Assembly (NCBI GenBank): GCA_036322835.1 | Contig: AP027304.1 | Coordinates: forward strand, 3,410,001-3,474,000 | Direction: 5' to 3' | Source of the DNA: Tenuifilaceae bacterium CYCD | GTDB taxonomy: Bacteria; Bacteroidota; Bacteroidia; Bacteroidales; Tenuifilaceae | DNA length: 64,000 nucleotides | Part shown: positions 1 through 7,838 of the stretch, in pieces | Layout of the letters: each line of letters opens with the position of its first letter | How positions within the stretch are numbered: position 1 is the first letter of the stretch | Program-made: the position numbers and the translations under genes | Notes under the pieces: generated by a model | The model's input: the letters and a program-made list of their open reading frames with translations, nothing else | Databases searched by the model: none | Told to the model about the DNA's origin: nothing

Positions 1-720
1 GGGTTGATCCGGGGCTTGGATCTTGGATCTCGAGGGAGCGGCCAAACGATTCAGCCGTTCATCCACACCTAACAAATCGATTGGGGGTTGATCCGGGGCT
101 TGGATCTCGGATCTCGAGGGAGCGGCCAAACGATTCAGCCGTTCATCCACACCCAACAAACAGACTGGGGGTTGATCCTGGGCTTGGATCTGAGATCTCG
201 AGGGAGCGGCCAAACGATTCAGCCGTTCATCCACACCTAACAAACCGACTGGGGGTTGATCCGGGGCTTGGATCTTGGATCTCGAGGGAGCGGCCAAACG
301 ATTCAGCCGTTCATCCACACCTAACAAATCGATTGGGGGTTGATCCGGGGCTTGGATCTGAGATCTCGAGGGAGCGGCCAAACGATTCAGCCGTTCATCC
401 ACACCTAACAAATCGATTGGGCGGGTGATCCGGGGCTTGGATCTGAGATCTCGAGGGAGCGGCCAAACGATTCAGCCGTTCATCCACACCCAACAAACAG
501 ACTGGGGGTTGATCCGGGGCTTGGATCTCGGATCTCGAGGGAGCGGCCAAACGATTCAGCCGTTCATCCACACCCAACAAACAGACTGGGGGTTGATCCG
601 GGGCTTGGATCTGAGATCTCGAGGGAGCGGCCAAACGATTCAGCCGTTCATCCACACCTAACAAACCGACTGGGGGTTGATCCGGGGCTTGGATCTCGGA
701 TCTCGAGGGAGCGGCCAACC
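1..720. repeat. 84-bp GC-rich tandem repeat, nine units (last partial)
   Basis: Units begin at about 1, 85, 169, 253, 337, 421, 506, 590 and 674. All are 84 bp except the sixth, which has one extra base near 422. The last unit stops near 718 and gives way abruptly to AT-rich DNA. The array is cut by the left window edge. Units differ at two hinges: a trinucleotide (tgg, cgg or gag) between two GATCT-like words, and the segment before the next GGGGG run (aaatcgatt, aaacagact or aaaccgact). These variants are combined in different ways. Each unit holds a short inverted repeat (GATCC...GGATC) and a CTCGAG palindrome. Because 84 is a multiple of 3, long frames stay open by chance, but the frame breaks at the 85-bp unit and no start or stop is conserved. 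I read it as non-coding. Confidence 0.93.
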
Positions 721-870
721 GTTTAAATCAAGTGTTTTTGTTTTTGAATTTGAATCTTAAAAAAGAGCGTTTTTATTAAAATTTCATTATTTTTTCTACT
801 AATTTTCTACCCAAATTTGTAAAATACTGATAATCATAATTAAGTTATAGTCCTACAAAGACTAACACTA

Positions 871-1599
871 TTATTTTTCAGTAGAAAATGACTTCTTATA
901 GTCATTCCAACTTTTTAAAATTTGTCGTTTGCTTTTCGACCTTTCCAAATAGCCTAATTCACTTAATACACCGTTTTGCTTATCTGTAATGACCTCTTTT
1001 GACAAATTGTTAATAAAATCATTAATAATAGCCCTGCAATCCCTTACGGTTAAATTAAATTTTAATGAACATTCTTTTACATTTAGCCCTGAAAGATAAC
1101 TTTCTATTAGTCTAGTGTTTTCTTTACCTAATAGCCCTCTTTTTTCAACAATATGAGTTAAGTAAACCCTAGTTAACACAGCATTTCTAACATTATACCT
1201 TTTACTTACGTGAAAATAGCACCTAATCGCTTCCGATAAAGAGTCTTTGTCAATCCTTTCTAGTTGTACTGTTGACAAACGGCTTGAATACTTTAAGTTG
1301 TCTACATTTAAGTTTCTTTTATTCCCATCAACATACTCTATTTGGCCGTTTCTAATAGGTTGATTGCCGAAAGTTGCTAATACTAGTTTAGGGAGGTTTA
1401 AACGCTTGCTTTCGGCAAAAATATAGTTTCGACTATCGGGTTTCAAAATCTCACCTCTATTTAAACCATAAACAACACCCGACTTATTTAGATACAAAAA
1501 AGGGTATGTTTTAGCCCTTTTAAACCCTTTTGCAACTAAATCCCTTATTATGCTGTTTCTGATATCCCTTTTCATACTCTTTTTTGATTTATTTGGCAC
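871..1599 (-). CDS. HNH-like protein with a degenerate catalytic motif and C-terminal helix-turn-helix
   Basis: This is a 242-residue protein. Residues about 30-110 follow the layout of phage HNH homing endonucleases that carry a NUMOD4-like lead-in: a short beta-rich stretch, a Leu-Pro-Lys-Leu-Val-x3-Phe segment where the family has 'HrLVAxxF', then an IEYVDGNKRNLNVDNLKY block. In active members the first position of that block is His-x-Asp-Gly-Asn. Here the His is Tyr, so nuclease activity is doubtful. The last 100 residues are helical and basic, with a predicted helix-turn-helix (SYLSGLNVKECSLKFNLT). It is the leftmost gene of the mobile element, on the same strand as the others. A DNA-binding regulator derived from an HNH protein is one reading; I have not confirmed the family. 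Confidence 0.6.
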   Translation of the reverse strand: MPNKSKKSMKRDIRNSIIRDLVAKGFKRAKTYPFLYLNKSGVVYGLNRGEILKPDSRNYIFAESKRLNLPKLVLATFGNQPIRNGQIEYVDGNKRNLNVDNLKYSSRLSTVQLERIDKDSLSEAIRCYFHVSKRYNVRNAVLTRVYLTHIVEKRGLLGKENTRLIESYLSGLNVKECSLKFNLTVRDCRAIINDFINNLSKEVITDKQNGVLSELGYLERSKSKRQILKSWNDYKKSFSTEK

Positions 1600-1688
1600 A
1601 ACATTCAGTCTGAACGATTCTAAATTTATTGTTTTGAACTTGCCTTACTGCTATTTCCTTCCATTTTCTGCCTGTATATAAACTTACA

Positions 1689-2021
1689 TCATACATTGCT
1701 CAACTTAGCATCTTTTATGTACCTCCATACAGTAACTTCACTTATTTTCAACATTTCGCCTATTTCATTATAGGTTTTACCGTTGTGTTTCAGTTCTAAT
1801 GCTCTTAATTTGATGTTTTTATGTTTTTTAATGTCAGCCCATTTCTCCGCTTGTTGCCATTTTTCAATAGTTCTAACTGGACAGCCATCTAACAACTTAG
1901 ATATTTCCGCAAGGTTTAAACCCATTAAATAATATTTTCTGGCTTTTTCCTTATGTTCGATTGTGTACTTATTTCGATGAGTAACAACCTTATTTTTTAC
2001 CGATAATCCTTTTTTGCTCAT
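1689..2021 (-). CDS. Helix-turn-helix protein resembling phage terminase small subunit
   Basis: A 110-residue, strongly basic protein with two helix-turn-helix units. The first (residues about 22-65) reads KARKYYLMGLNLAEISKLL, then a tryptophan-containing segment ending in WADIK. This is the pattern of the N-terminal DNA-recognition domain of many phage small terminases ('ARxLYLxGxsxxEIAxxLgvsxxTVxxWkxxxgW'). The second (about 72-105) has ALELKHNGKTYNEIGEML followed by a classic recognition helix. Small terminases usually continue into an oligomerisation core, which is missing, and no large terminase is present. It could equally be a transposase-like or resolvase-like HTH regulator. Within an integrated element it suggests either packaging control or transcription control. 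Confidence 0.6.
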   Translation of the reverse strand: MSKKGLSVKNKVVTHRNKYTIEHKEKARKYYLMGLNLAEISKLLDGCPVRTIEKWQQAEKWADIKKHKNIKLRALELKHNGKTYNEIGEMLKISEVTVWRYIKDAKLSNV

Positions 2022-2388
2022 TTTGGGTATTGTTGAAGTTATTTAGTTTAAGCATTCAAAAAAGATAAAGTTTATTAAACTTTTTAAAGGGTATTTTGTA
2101 AGGGTAAAAAATGAAATTAATTTTAATCACCTCCCCCTTTAATTTTTTTTACTCTAAAAAGTGTTTTACTCTATTATTATTAAAGCGATTCGACAATTTT
2201 TTACTGATATTATTACGTTTTTACGTTTACCGAGTACCCTTAACCCTTAAATTAACACTGCTTAAGCGTATATATTGAAACCCTTAACTTTTTTGCTTTA
2301 AATTCCTTTAAAATCGGGATAAAACTCTTTAATTTTTTAAACTCTCATTTTTTAGTCCTTTCGACAAAACACATCATTAAAAATTATT
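2022..2388. other. AT-rich intergenic stretch, no gene seen
   Basis: This 367-bp stretch lies between two minus-strand element genes. It has no open frame of note and several poly-T/poly-A tracts. A short palindrome, AAAGTTTATTAAACTTT, lies near 2068-2084, upstream of the HTH gene. It may hold the promoter of the leftmost two genes, but I cannot pick a convincing TAnnTTTG box. Confidence 0.5.
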
Positions 2389-2595
2389 TCATTTTATACC
2401 CTTGTTCAAATCCTGTAATCTTTTCTTTGCGTTTATCGCTAAGTATGCATTATAGGTTCTCAAACATATATGATACTGTTTCTCTATATGATTCCTATAA
2501 ATCCAAATTTGGGTAACACCTTTCATTTTATACTCCAGAGTAATATTTTGAATTTCGACAATCCTTTCAAAATAATTCCTTTTGTTGTATGCCAT
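2389..2595 (-). CDS. Small mobile-element protein, function unknown
   Basis: A 68-residue basic protein starting MAYNKRNYFERIVEIQN. The central part (GVTQIWIYRNHIEKQYHI, then CLRTYNAYLAINAKK) looks like a compact helical DNA-binding fold. The general pattern resembles short proteins often found in Bacteroidota mobile elements, a match recalled from memory and not searched. No function can be assigned. It sits just downstream (minus strand) of the perfect inverted repeat at 2619-2665, which could be its operator. Confidence 0.55.
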   Translation of the reverse strand: MAYNKRNYFERIVEIQNITLEYKMKGVTQIWIYRNHIEKQYHICLRTYNAYLAINAKKRLQDLNKGIK

Positions 2596-2618
2596 ATCTA
2601 CTATTTACCTCTATTCTT

Positions 2619-2665
2619 TTGTAATTAATTATAGCATCATTAACAGATGCTATAATTAATTACAA
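2619..2665. repeat. Perfect 20-bp inverted repeat with 7-nt loop
   Basis: The left arm TTGTAATTAATTATAGCATC (2619-2638) and right arm (2646-2665) are exact reverse complements around the loop attaaca. The core word TAGCATC recurs once more just to the right, at about 2670-2676. There is no T-run, so it is not a standard terminator. Its place 24 bp upstream of the 68-residue gene and about 200 bp downstream of the replication-initiator gene suits an operator or a replication/nicking structure. Confidence 0.85.
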
Positions 2666-2870
2666 TTGACATAGCATCTACGGAAGTTGAAAACTAGTTT
2701 CCTACCTAGTTTCAGGCACTTATAACCCTCCCCTGTGGTTCATTTTTTTTACTCATAATTAACCATAAAAACTGAACCAATAAACTAACTAATTAAATAA
2801 CAACAACTTGCAGAACAATTTAAAAGTGCCCAAAAGGGCATATCCAAAAATCAATACAAATAACTATATA

Positions 2871-3872
2871 TCAGTCTTTTAGTAAATTTTCGGCAATTTT
2901 TAATTTTTTCCGAAATTCCTTTTCTACATCACTTTGCAAAAATTTAGACTGAGCCTTAAACCCCTCCCAATCTTTTGATATAAAACACTTTATATTGCGC
3001 AACTGTTTAACTGAAAGTTCGCCCCGCTTATACCTCTCTATTTCCCTGTTTAAGGTTTCCGTTATTCCTTTCTTGTATATGCTTTGGGCTATATTTATCT
3101 TAATTTGACTTGTTCCTTTAGGAACTATTAAAGTTTTTTCAAAATCAACCGTGCGCCAATCTGAAAAAAAACGGTGGGTAATCTTTGCCACTTTGGGCGG
3201 GTTCATTAACTCACCTAATGTTATGTTTTCAACCCTCCTATACGAAGTTTCTATCCTTAAAATATTTCTCTTTAACTCTGGGTGTTCTGGGTCTAAATCT
3301 TTATTATTGTCCAATATCTCAAATACTTTATCGTAAACCTTGTAAACAACTTTATTATCCTTGTGCTTTCTAGTTGTAAACTGCCTTTTGGGTTTAAAAC
3401 TGCTACTTTCCATAAAATCTTTATCCAGTTTTAACCGCCCTATCGAAATCATTTTTCCCATGTATTCGCGGGGATCTTTTTCAACAACTAAATTAGCCCC
3501 TATCTCAAAGTAGTTAACTTTGGACATATATAAATCAATGCCAATAGCCCAAGACAAATAATCTATCACTTGTCTTGCCATTGACATCGTAAAATCGTTA
3601 TGATTAAGCAATAAGCCTATTTTTCGCTTATTGTGTATTTTGTGTGGATTAAAGTCAATGTTTAGAGTTAGGGTGTCAAGTTCAACCCTAATTGTATAAC
3701 CTATTTGCTCGTTTCGTTTATTATGAGTATTGTCAAAAATTATACGTGGTTTCCGTTCGCTATTCAAATTGCATGGGTCGCCTAAAATATTTTGATCTAG
3801 ATTGTTACGTTCAACAATCCTATACAACTCATCTGTTGTTATTAAAAGCTTTATTTTAACTAAATCAATCAT
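2871..3872 (-). CDS. Gene II/X-type replication initiation protein (rolling-circle Rep)
   Basis: A 333-residue protein. It follows the filamentous-phage gene II/X (Phage_CRI/G2P) pattern: an N-terminal MIDLVKIKLL strand, a beta segment ending in NPHKIHN (residues 75-81), an NHNDF motif (90-94) where the family has 'GHNvfG', a VNYFEIGANL strand, a YKVYDK motif (177-182) holding the candidate nicking tyrosine, and LRIETSYRR (205-213). The C-terminal third is helical and charged. In known members this enzyme nicks the plus strand at the origin and re-ligates it. Length is within the family range (about 330-420). None of the other filamentous-phage genes (coat proteins, Zot/gpI ATPase) is nearby, so it probably drives replication of a different kind of element. 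Family assignment is by motif, not by search. Confidence 0.65.
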   Translation of the reverse strand: MIDLVKIKLLITTDELYRIVERNNLDQNILGDPCNLNSERKPRIIFDNTHNKRNEQIGYTIRVELDTLTLNIDFNPHKIHNKRKIGLLLNHNDFTMSMARQVIDYLSWAIGIDLYMSKVNYFEIGANLVVEKDPREYMGKMISIGRLKLDKDFMESSSFKPKRQFTTRKHKDNKVVYKVYDKVFEILDNNKDLDPEHPELKRNILRIETSYRRVENITLGELMNPPKVAKITHRFFSDWRTVDFEKTLIVPKGTSQIKINIAQSIYKKGITETLNREIERYKRGELSVKQLRNIKCFISKDWEGFKAQSKFLQSDVEKEFRKKLKIAENLLKD

Positions 3873-3885
3873 CAGAAAAGATAAA

Positions 3886-3953
3886 AGCGGGGCGGGAATT
3901 AAAACCTAATCGAGTTAACACCAAAAAACTCTAAAAAAACACCTCGCCCCGCT
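3886..3953. repeat. GC-rich inverted repeat between the rep gene and its upstream neighbour
   Basis: The arms AGCGGGGCG (3886-3894) and CGCCCCGCT (3945-3953) are perfect complements around a 50-nt loop. The loop has a second possible stem, GAGTT/AACTC. It fills the 93-bp gap between the 214-residue gene and rep. The strong GC contrast with the surroundings and the lack of a T-run argue for a DNA or RNA structural site, such as a candidate double-strand origin, attenuator or ribosome-access control, over a simple terminator. Confidence 0.7.
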
Positions 3954-3965
3954 ATTTCTAAAATA

Positions 3966-4610
3966 CTATAAACTTAAAATGTAATCTGAATTAGGTATGA
4001 TCCCATTATCATCCCTTGAAAAGTATGGCAATTCAAATAATGGGCTATCTGTATCAGTAGAAATACCTTTCCCCGATCTTTCGGCAATTTTTTCTAATGC
4101 CTTAATGCTTGTAATCATACTTTCTATATGTCCAAGAGCATCATTTTGCGCCTGTGTTCGTGTATGAGTTGTGCATTGTTCCAGTATCAATTTTCTATAG
4201 TTCTCAATTGTACTTACATTCCCTGTTTCATCCAATTGTAAATATCTCTTTATTACCATTGAACTATCTAAAATAATCGATGCTTCTATTATTGCACTTT
4301 CTACTTTTGAAATATCCCCGGCAATTTCAACCATTTCAATAAGTTTATCTTTCGAAATTTCAACACCTTCAATTTTAGGAGCATCAATTTTTTTTACTTT
4401 TAGTTCTTTAAGCCAATTCGATACCGTTTCTTTTTTGGGATTTTTGAAGTGCCTACTCACCCCTTCAATCATTGCATCAATAGAAGTTTTTTCAAATCCA
4501 ATCGCCTTTAATTGCTTTGAAATTTCATTCAATCTTACTTCTGCATTTTTCAACGAAGTGATTAAATCTACCATTTTAGCCCTGTCAACACGAATTAATT
4601 TTTTCTCCAT
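3966..4610 (-). CDS. Hypothetical element protein, mostly helical
   Basis: A 214-residue protein starting MEKKLIRVDRAKMVDLI. The first 120 residues look like long amphipathic helices with many Ile, Lys and Glu, and the C-terminal 25 residues (from about SPLFELPYF) look extended. No signal peptide, membrane segment or known motif is visible. It lies between the PUA/ASCH-like gene (15 bp upstream) and rep (downstream past a GC-rich hairpin), so it probably belongs to the same transcript. I do not recognise it. Confidence 0.6.
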   Translation of the reverse strand: MEKKLIRVDRAKMVDLITSLKNAEVRLNEISKQLKAIGFEKTSIDAMIEGVSRHFKNPKKETVSNWLKELKVKKIDAPKIEGVEISKDKLIEMVEIAGDISKVESAIIEASIILDSSMVIKRYLQLDETGNVSTIENYRKLILEQCTTHTRTQAQNDALGHIESMITSIKALEKIAERSGKGISTDTDSPLFELPYFSRDDNGIIPNSDYILSL

Positions 4611-4625
4611 AGTATTATAATTTAG

Positions 4626-5003
4626 TTAGTCTTTATATGGTAATCTTAATTGAACTTGTTCCGTTTGCCGTATTGGCTTTGCCTGTTTGCTATTAGTATA
4701 CACCAACAGGCAAAAGTCAAACAACGCTCTATTAACTATTAAGTTTGGGTACATCCTTTCTAGTATTTTTAAGGTTTGCAACTTATTATACCCTGTATCT
4801 AGATGACAAATAAACTCATTGAGTTGATCAGCCCTTAAGACCCTTACTTCTTTCAATATTGCGGTGCCTAAATTTTTCCCCTGCAATTCTATTTCATACT
4901 GTTGTCCAACTATGTACTTTGTTGGGTTGTGAAGTCTTAAAGTAGAAAAGGCTTTATTATTGAGTTTATTATTCCAATTATTTGAAAAACTAATTGTTTT
5001 CAT
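4626..5003 (-). CDS. PUA/ASCH-like domain protein of phage type
   Basis: A 125-residue protein. Residues 1-90 resemble the ASCH/PUA-like barrel found in small phage proteins: a first strand with SFSNNWNNKL, then KAFSTLRLHNPTKYIVGQQY (a Thr-Ile/Leu-Arg-h-h pattern), a GTAILKEVRVL strand, and a helix with a conserved-looking MYP end. ASCH and PUA folds bind RNA or nucleotides. Its role in this element is unknown. It is followed 15 bp later by the 214-residue gene and preceded by an 89-residue gene with a 2-bp gap, so it is part of an operon. Confidence 0.6.
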   Translation of the reverse strand: MKTISFSNNWNNKLNNKAFSTLRLHNPTKYIVGQQYEIELQGKNLGTAILKEVRVLRADQLNEFICHLDTGYNKLQTLKILERMYPNLIVNRALFDFCLLVYTNSKQAKPIRQTEQVQLRLPYKD

Positions 5004-5005
5004 AC

Positions 5006-5275
5006 CTAAAACTTTTGAGGTGGAAAACCATACTTTAGCATATAAAGGCTTATGTAAATAGCCTTTTCATTTTTTCTTAGGTGAATTAGTTCCGTTTCGG
5101 TGTAATCATCCCAAGTCCTAAACGGTTGTAGGGTACTCAATTTTAGTTCGGGGGCTACTTGCTTTAACTCAACCAAACTATTAGCCTTTAGATTTTCGCT
5201 TTTCTGCATGGCCGGGGGGAATATTTGTTTCATATCCGCCTCCAGTAACCCTGTTGTTAGTCTAATTTTACTCAT
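5006..5275 (-). CDS. Hypothetical element protein
   Basis: An 89-residue protein without signal peptide or membrane segment. It has a proline-rich middle (IFPPAMQKSENLKANSL) and a helical C-terminus ending GFPPQKF. I do not recognise the family. The very tight spacing to the ASCH-like gene (2 bp) and to the 72-residue gene upstream (11 bp) supports real translation as part of the run starting at the tape-measure-like gene. Confidence 0.55.
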   Translation of the reverse strand: MSKIRLTTGLLEADMKQIFPPAMQKSENLKANSLVELKQVAPELKLSTLQPFRTWDDYTETELIHLRKNEKAIYISLYMLKYGFPPQKF

Positions 5276-5286
5276 GGTTTTACTGT

Positions 5287-5505
5287 TTAATAGTTTGTTA
5301 CTCCAATTACTTTGGCCGATTCCCTACAAATTCTAATAACCTTAAAATATTGTTTCTCTTTAGGCTGTTTCCCCTTAAGGACATAGTCTATAAGATTATT
5401 ATCGTTTATCGAATCATGCTCTAAAAAAATCTTCCTACAAATTCTTTCTACACTATTTGTTCTAGTGTCAATCACTTCAACATCACCAAATAATATATTC
5501 TGCAT
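5287..5505 (-). CDS. Small hypothetical element protein
   Basis: A 72-residue protein starting MQNILFGDVEVIDTRTN. Its ATG overlaps the TAA of the tape-measure-like gene by one base (TAATG), which indicates translational coupling. In tailed phages the gene following the tape measure usually encodes a distal tail or baseplate part, but this product is too short for that, and no motif identifies it. Confidence 0.55.
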   Translation of the reverse strand: MQNILFGDVEVIDTRTNSVERICRKIFLEHDSINDNNLIDYVLKGKQPKEKQYFKVIRICRESAKVIGVTNY

Positions 5506-7250
5506 TAATTCGCCATCATTTGTTCAGTACCAGCAACCGCCCTTATTATAGCATCTTCAACAAGACGCTGAATTTCGGGCATGCTTTCCTTAATCGTTTG
5601 TGTATTTATTTCCTGCGTTTCAATTAGTTTACCTATGTTAACAGTTATATTTCGAACGGCATTCCCTCCGCCTGATATAGAATCTATGCCGTTCTTTAGT
5701 TGCTGTTCCTTATTTTGATCGTTTTCACCTCCCAGTCCTGGAATGTTTGGAGATATTCCACGCTCTCTATTGTACTTAGAAAGGCTATAAATATCAACTA
5801 GGTTTGCCGCATACGACTTATAGTAGTTAGCAAGAGCCTTGTTTACTGGATGAATTTTTGAATTTTCGTAAGGGGCGTACTCTTTTAACAGTTTATCCAC
5901 ATCCTGCATTTGAGTTTTCAACTTAGCAAGTTCCTCTTTATATTTCTCGGGGCTCATTGATGCCGCCCCATTAATTAAATGCCCCCAGTTTCTAGTAGCA
6001 TCTAAATTTCCTTTTAGCGTGAACGATTCTTTTACACCTACTCGCCTTGCTTGGTCAATAATTAAGATACTATTTACCCAATCCAGCATTTCGTTCTTAA
6101 GTGGTAAAAAGTTATCGCCAATCTCACTTAATATAATTTTGGTTCTATTCCTTAACTGCTCGTTTATATAGTCAGTATCACGTCTAGCAATGGCAAGAGC
6201 CTTGTTTAACCCTAACTCGGACGAATCAAAATCGTTTAGAGTTCTGATTAATCCCCCTGTTTGGTCAGTTGCGGCCTGCACAAACGATATTAAACCCTCA
6301 CTGCCAGTAAACTGATTCTTAAGAGCAACCACATTTTTATCGCTTTTTCCTAGTTGCCTAAACTTAGCGTTTAATTCAAGCATTAACCTGTCTGCCTGCT
6401 TTATCTTATTGTTGCTATCGTAAAGGTCTATTCCTATTTTTGCTAATGCATCTCTAGTAGTTTTCTTTGTAAAATCATTAAACAGCGATTTTGTAAGGGT
6501 TGCCGCTTCATCTGCACTCTTAGTTTTTAATGTAAAAACAGTCAGCATCTTATTTGCTGAATCGAAAGATTGCCCCGCCGATGCCGCCGCCCCTGCATAG
6601 GCACTTTGAACTTTTGCCAGTTGGTCGAATGTTATTGAACCTACTTTTACAGTAGCAAAGGCCGATTTGTTGAACTCTTTTAGTTTCTCAACCCCAAAAC
6701 CATAGTTAGCCATTGCTTTTCCTGTTCCCTCAATCCAAGAATTAAAATCTGCTTTCATAAGGTTCGCAAACTCGCCCTGTAGTTCAACAATAGCGGCAAC
6801 CTCCCCCCCATACTTCCCAGTAACAGACTGTACATCATAAAAGGCTCTTGATGTTAGGTTTTGTTCAAAGCCCTTATTAAAAGCAGTATCGCGAACCAAG
6901 CGTTTTAATCCATTCAACTGTCCGTAAGTTTTATCTAAGTTTAGGTTTTGGAGTTCCCTAAAATTGCTATTGAACTTTTGCGCCTCGTCTGTTGCACGCT
7001 TCAATCCAACGCCTAAACCTACTAAAGCCGCTCCCCCTAACACAAATGGATTTGCTAACATTGATAAACCTGTGCTAACGCCCGGTATTTCATTGGCTAA
7101 ACTCTTAAACCCCTGCCTATACTCAGCAAGCCTATCCGATTGAAATTTAAGTGAATTGCCTACATTATACCCCGTCCTTGCAACACCGTTTAACTTGTGG
7201 CTTAACCTATCTTCACCAACTATGACGTATTTTAATTCTCTTAATGTCAT
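5505..7250 (-). CDS. Phage tail tape-measure-like protein
   Basis: A 581-residue protein with the layout of TP901-type tail tape-measure proteins: a helical N-terminus, a short hydrophobic Gly/Ala segment (residues about 66-84), then long helices with the typical sampling of Ala-Gly-Ala-Ala motifs (SAYAGAAASAGQSFDSANK), a FTKKTTRDALAKIGID segment and the ALKNQFTGSEGL stretch common in this family. The last 55 residues (NITVNIGKLI...RAVAGTEQMMAN) recall the C-terminus of tape measures in Mu-like Bacteroidota phages. The protein sets tail length in phages and sits inside the tail tube. At 581 residues it would specify a short tail. No tube, sheath, chaperone or baseplate genes accompany it, which is unusual. 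Confidence 0.7.
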   Translation of the reverse strand: MTLRELKYVIVGEDRLSHKLNGVARTGYNVGNSLKFQSDRLAEYRQGFKSLANEIPGVSTGLSMLANPFVLGGAALVGLGVGLKRATDEAQKFNSNFRELQNLNLDKTYGQLNGLKRLVRDTAFNKGFEQNLTSRAFYDVQSVTGKYGGEVAAIVELQGEFANLMKADFNSWIEGTGKAMANYGFGVEKLKEFNKSAFATVKVGSITFDQLAKVQSAYAGAAASAGQSFDSANKMLTVFTLKTKSADEAATLTKSLFNDFTKKTTRDALAKIGIDLYDSNNKIKQADRLMLELNAKFRQLGKSDKNVVALKNQFTGSEGLISFVQAATDQTGGLIRTLNDFDSSELGLNKALAIARRDTDYINEQLRNRTKIILSEIGDNFLPLKNEMLDWVNSILIIDQARRVGVKESFTLKGNLDATRNWGHLINGAASMSPEKYKEELAKLKTQMQDVDKLLKEYAPYENSKIHPVNKALANYYKSYAANLVDIYSLSKYNRERGISPNIPGLGGENDQNKEQQLKNGIDSISGGGNAVRNITVNIGKLIETQEINTQTIKESMPEIQRLVEDAIIRAVAGTEQMMAN

Positions 7251-7329
7251 ATTGCTTGTATATTAATAATTTGAACTATATTTGTTGTGTCCTTTCTGTA
7301 TGTACCATAATACTAAAGGCTAAAAGGTT

Positions 7330-7364
7330 AAGGAATCCGCATGGCGTTGCGGATTCCTTTTTTT
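7330..7364 (+). terminator. Strong hairpin with T-run (12-bp perfect stem)
   Basis: Arms AAGGAATCCGCA (7330-7341) and TGCGGATTCCTT (7348-7359) enclose a 6-nt loop, and a T-run to 7364 follows on the plus strand. All genes around it lie on the minus strand, where the downstream side is only weakly T-rich, so it may block plus-strand transcription or act in both directions. It occupies the 264-bp gap between the excisionase-like gene and the tape-measure-like gene. I see no gene in the rest of that gap. Confidence 0.75.
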
Positions 7365-7514
7365 GTATTCCTTTGTTGTGAGAAATCGCACAAAAACTCA
7401 CACAAAGAATTACAAATTGAGAAGTTAAACCTCACTTTGCTTAAATAATTATTTATGCGAAGCGGTGAGAGACGGCTTAACCCACCCAATAACCAATAAC
7501 CTTTCATGTTTGCA

Positions 7515-7799
7515 CTAAATAATTCCATTCGATACAAGATTATCAATATCACCTCGCTTGATTAGAACTTTTGAATATTTCTTTTGGCTAATCCTTACAG
7601 GCGTTATTATTCCCTCTCTAACATACCTCTCGTAGGTTACACGCCCAATTTTCAGCATTTGGCAAACCTCCTTAGGTGTTAGCATTTCCTTTTGACTGCT
7701 CGAAACCAAGTTGTTAACCTTGTTATTAAGGTCTATAAGTAGCGACCTTGTTTCATTCCACTCGCTTGCGGGGATTGTTATTACTGCAACTTCACTCAT
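7515..7799 (-). CDS. Excisionase-like helix-turn-helix protein
   Basis: A 94-residue protein. After a helical N-terminal extension, residues about 39-92 are a winged HTH of the excisionase/MerR type (HTH_17): MLTPKEVCQMLKIGRVTYER, then YVREGIITPVRISQ, and a final Lys-Arg-Gly-Asp-Ile-Asp helix. This is a hallmark of Bacteroidota integrated elements, where such proteins bend DNA at attachment sites or regulate transfer genes. It is separated from the integrase by six genes, so a general regulatory role is as likely as excision. Confidence 0.75.
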   Translation of the reverse strand: MSEVAVITIPASEWNETRSLLIDLNNKVNNLVSSSQKEMLTPKEVCQMLKIGRVTYERYVREGIITPVRISQKKYSKVLIKRGDIDNLVSNGII

Positions 7800-7838
7800 A
7801 TTGTACTATTTAAATGCTGTTTAAAGACTATTTAAATA

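Noticed and set aside
3-661. Long open frames across the tandem repeat on both strands
   Set aside because: The unit is 84 bp, a multiple of 3, so an open frame repeats by itself. The 85-bp unit breaks the frame, units differ by in-frame stops (cctaac versus cccaac) and starts are not conserved.
1-720. CRISPR array
   Set aside because: The whole 84-bp unit is repeated with only small hinge variation. There are no unique spacers and no cas genes.
2871-3872. Integrated filamentous phage
   Set aside because: Only the Rep gene is of that type. No small membrane coat proteins and no Zot/gpI ATPase are present, and a tape-measure-like gene is out of place in such a phage.
7328-7552. A 74-codon minus-strand frame between the tape-measure and excisionase-like genes
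   Set aside because: It overlaps the excisionase-like gene, runs through the strong hairpin at 7330 and has no recognisable protein pattern.
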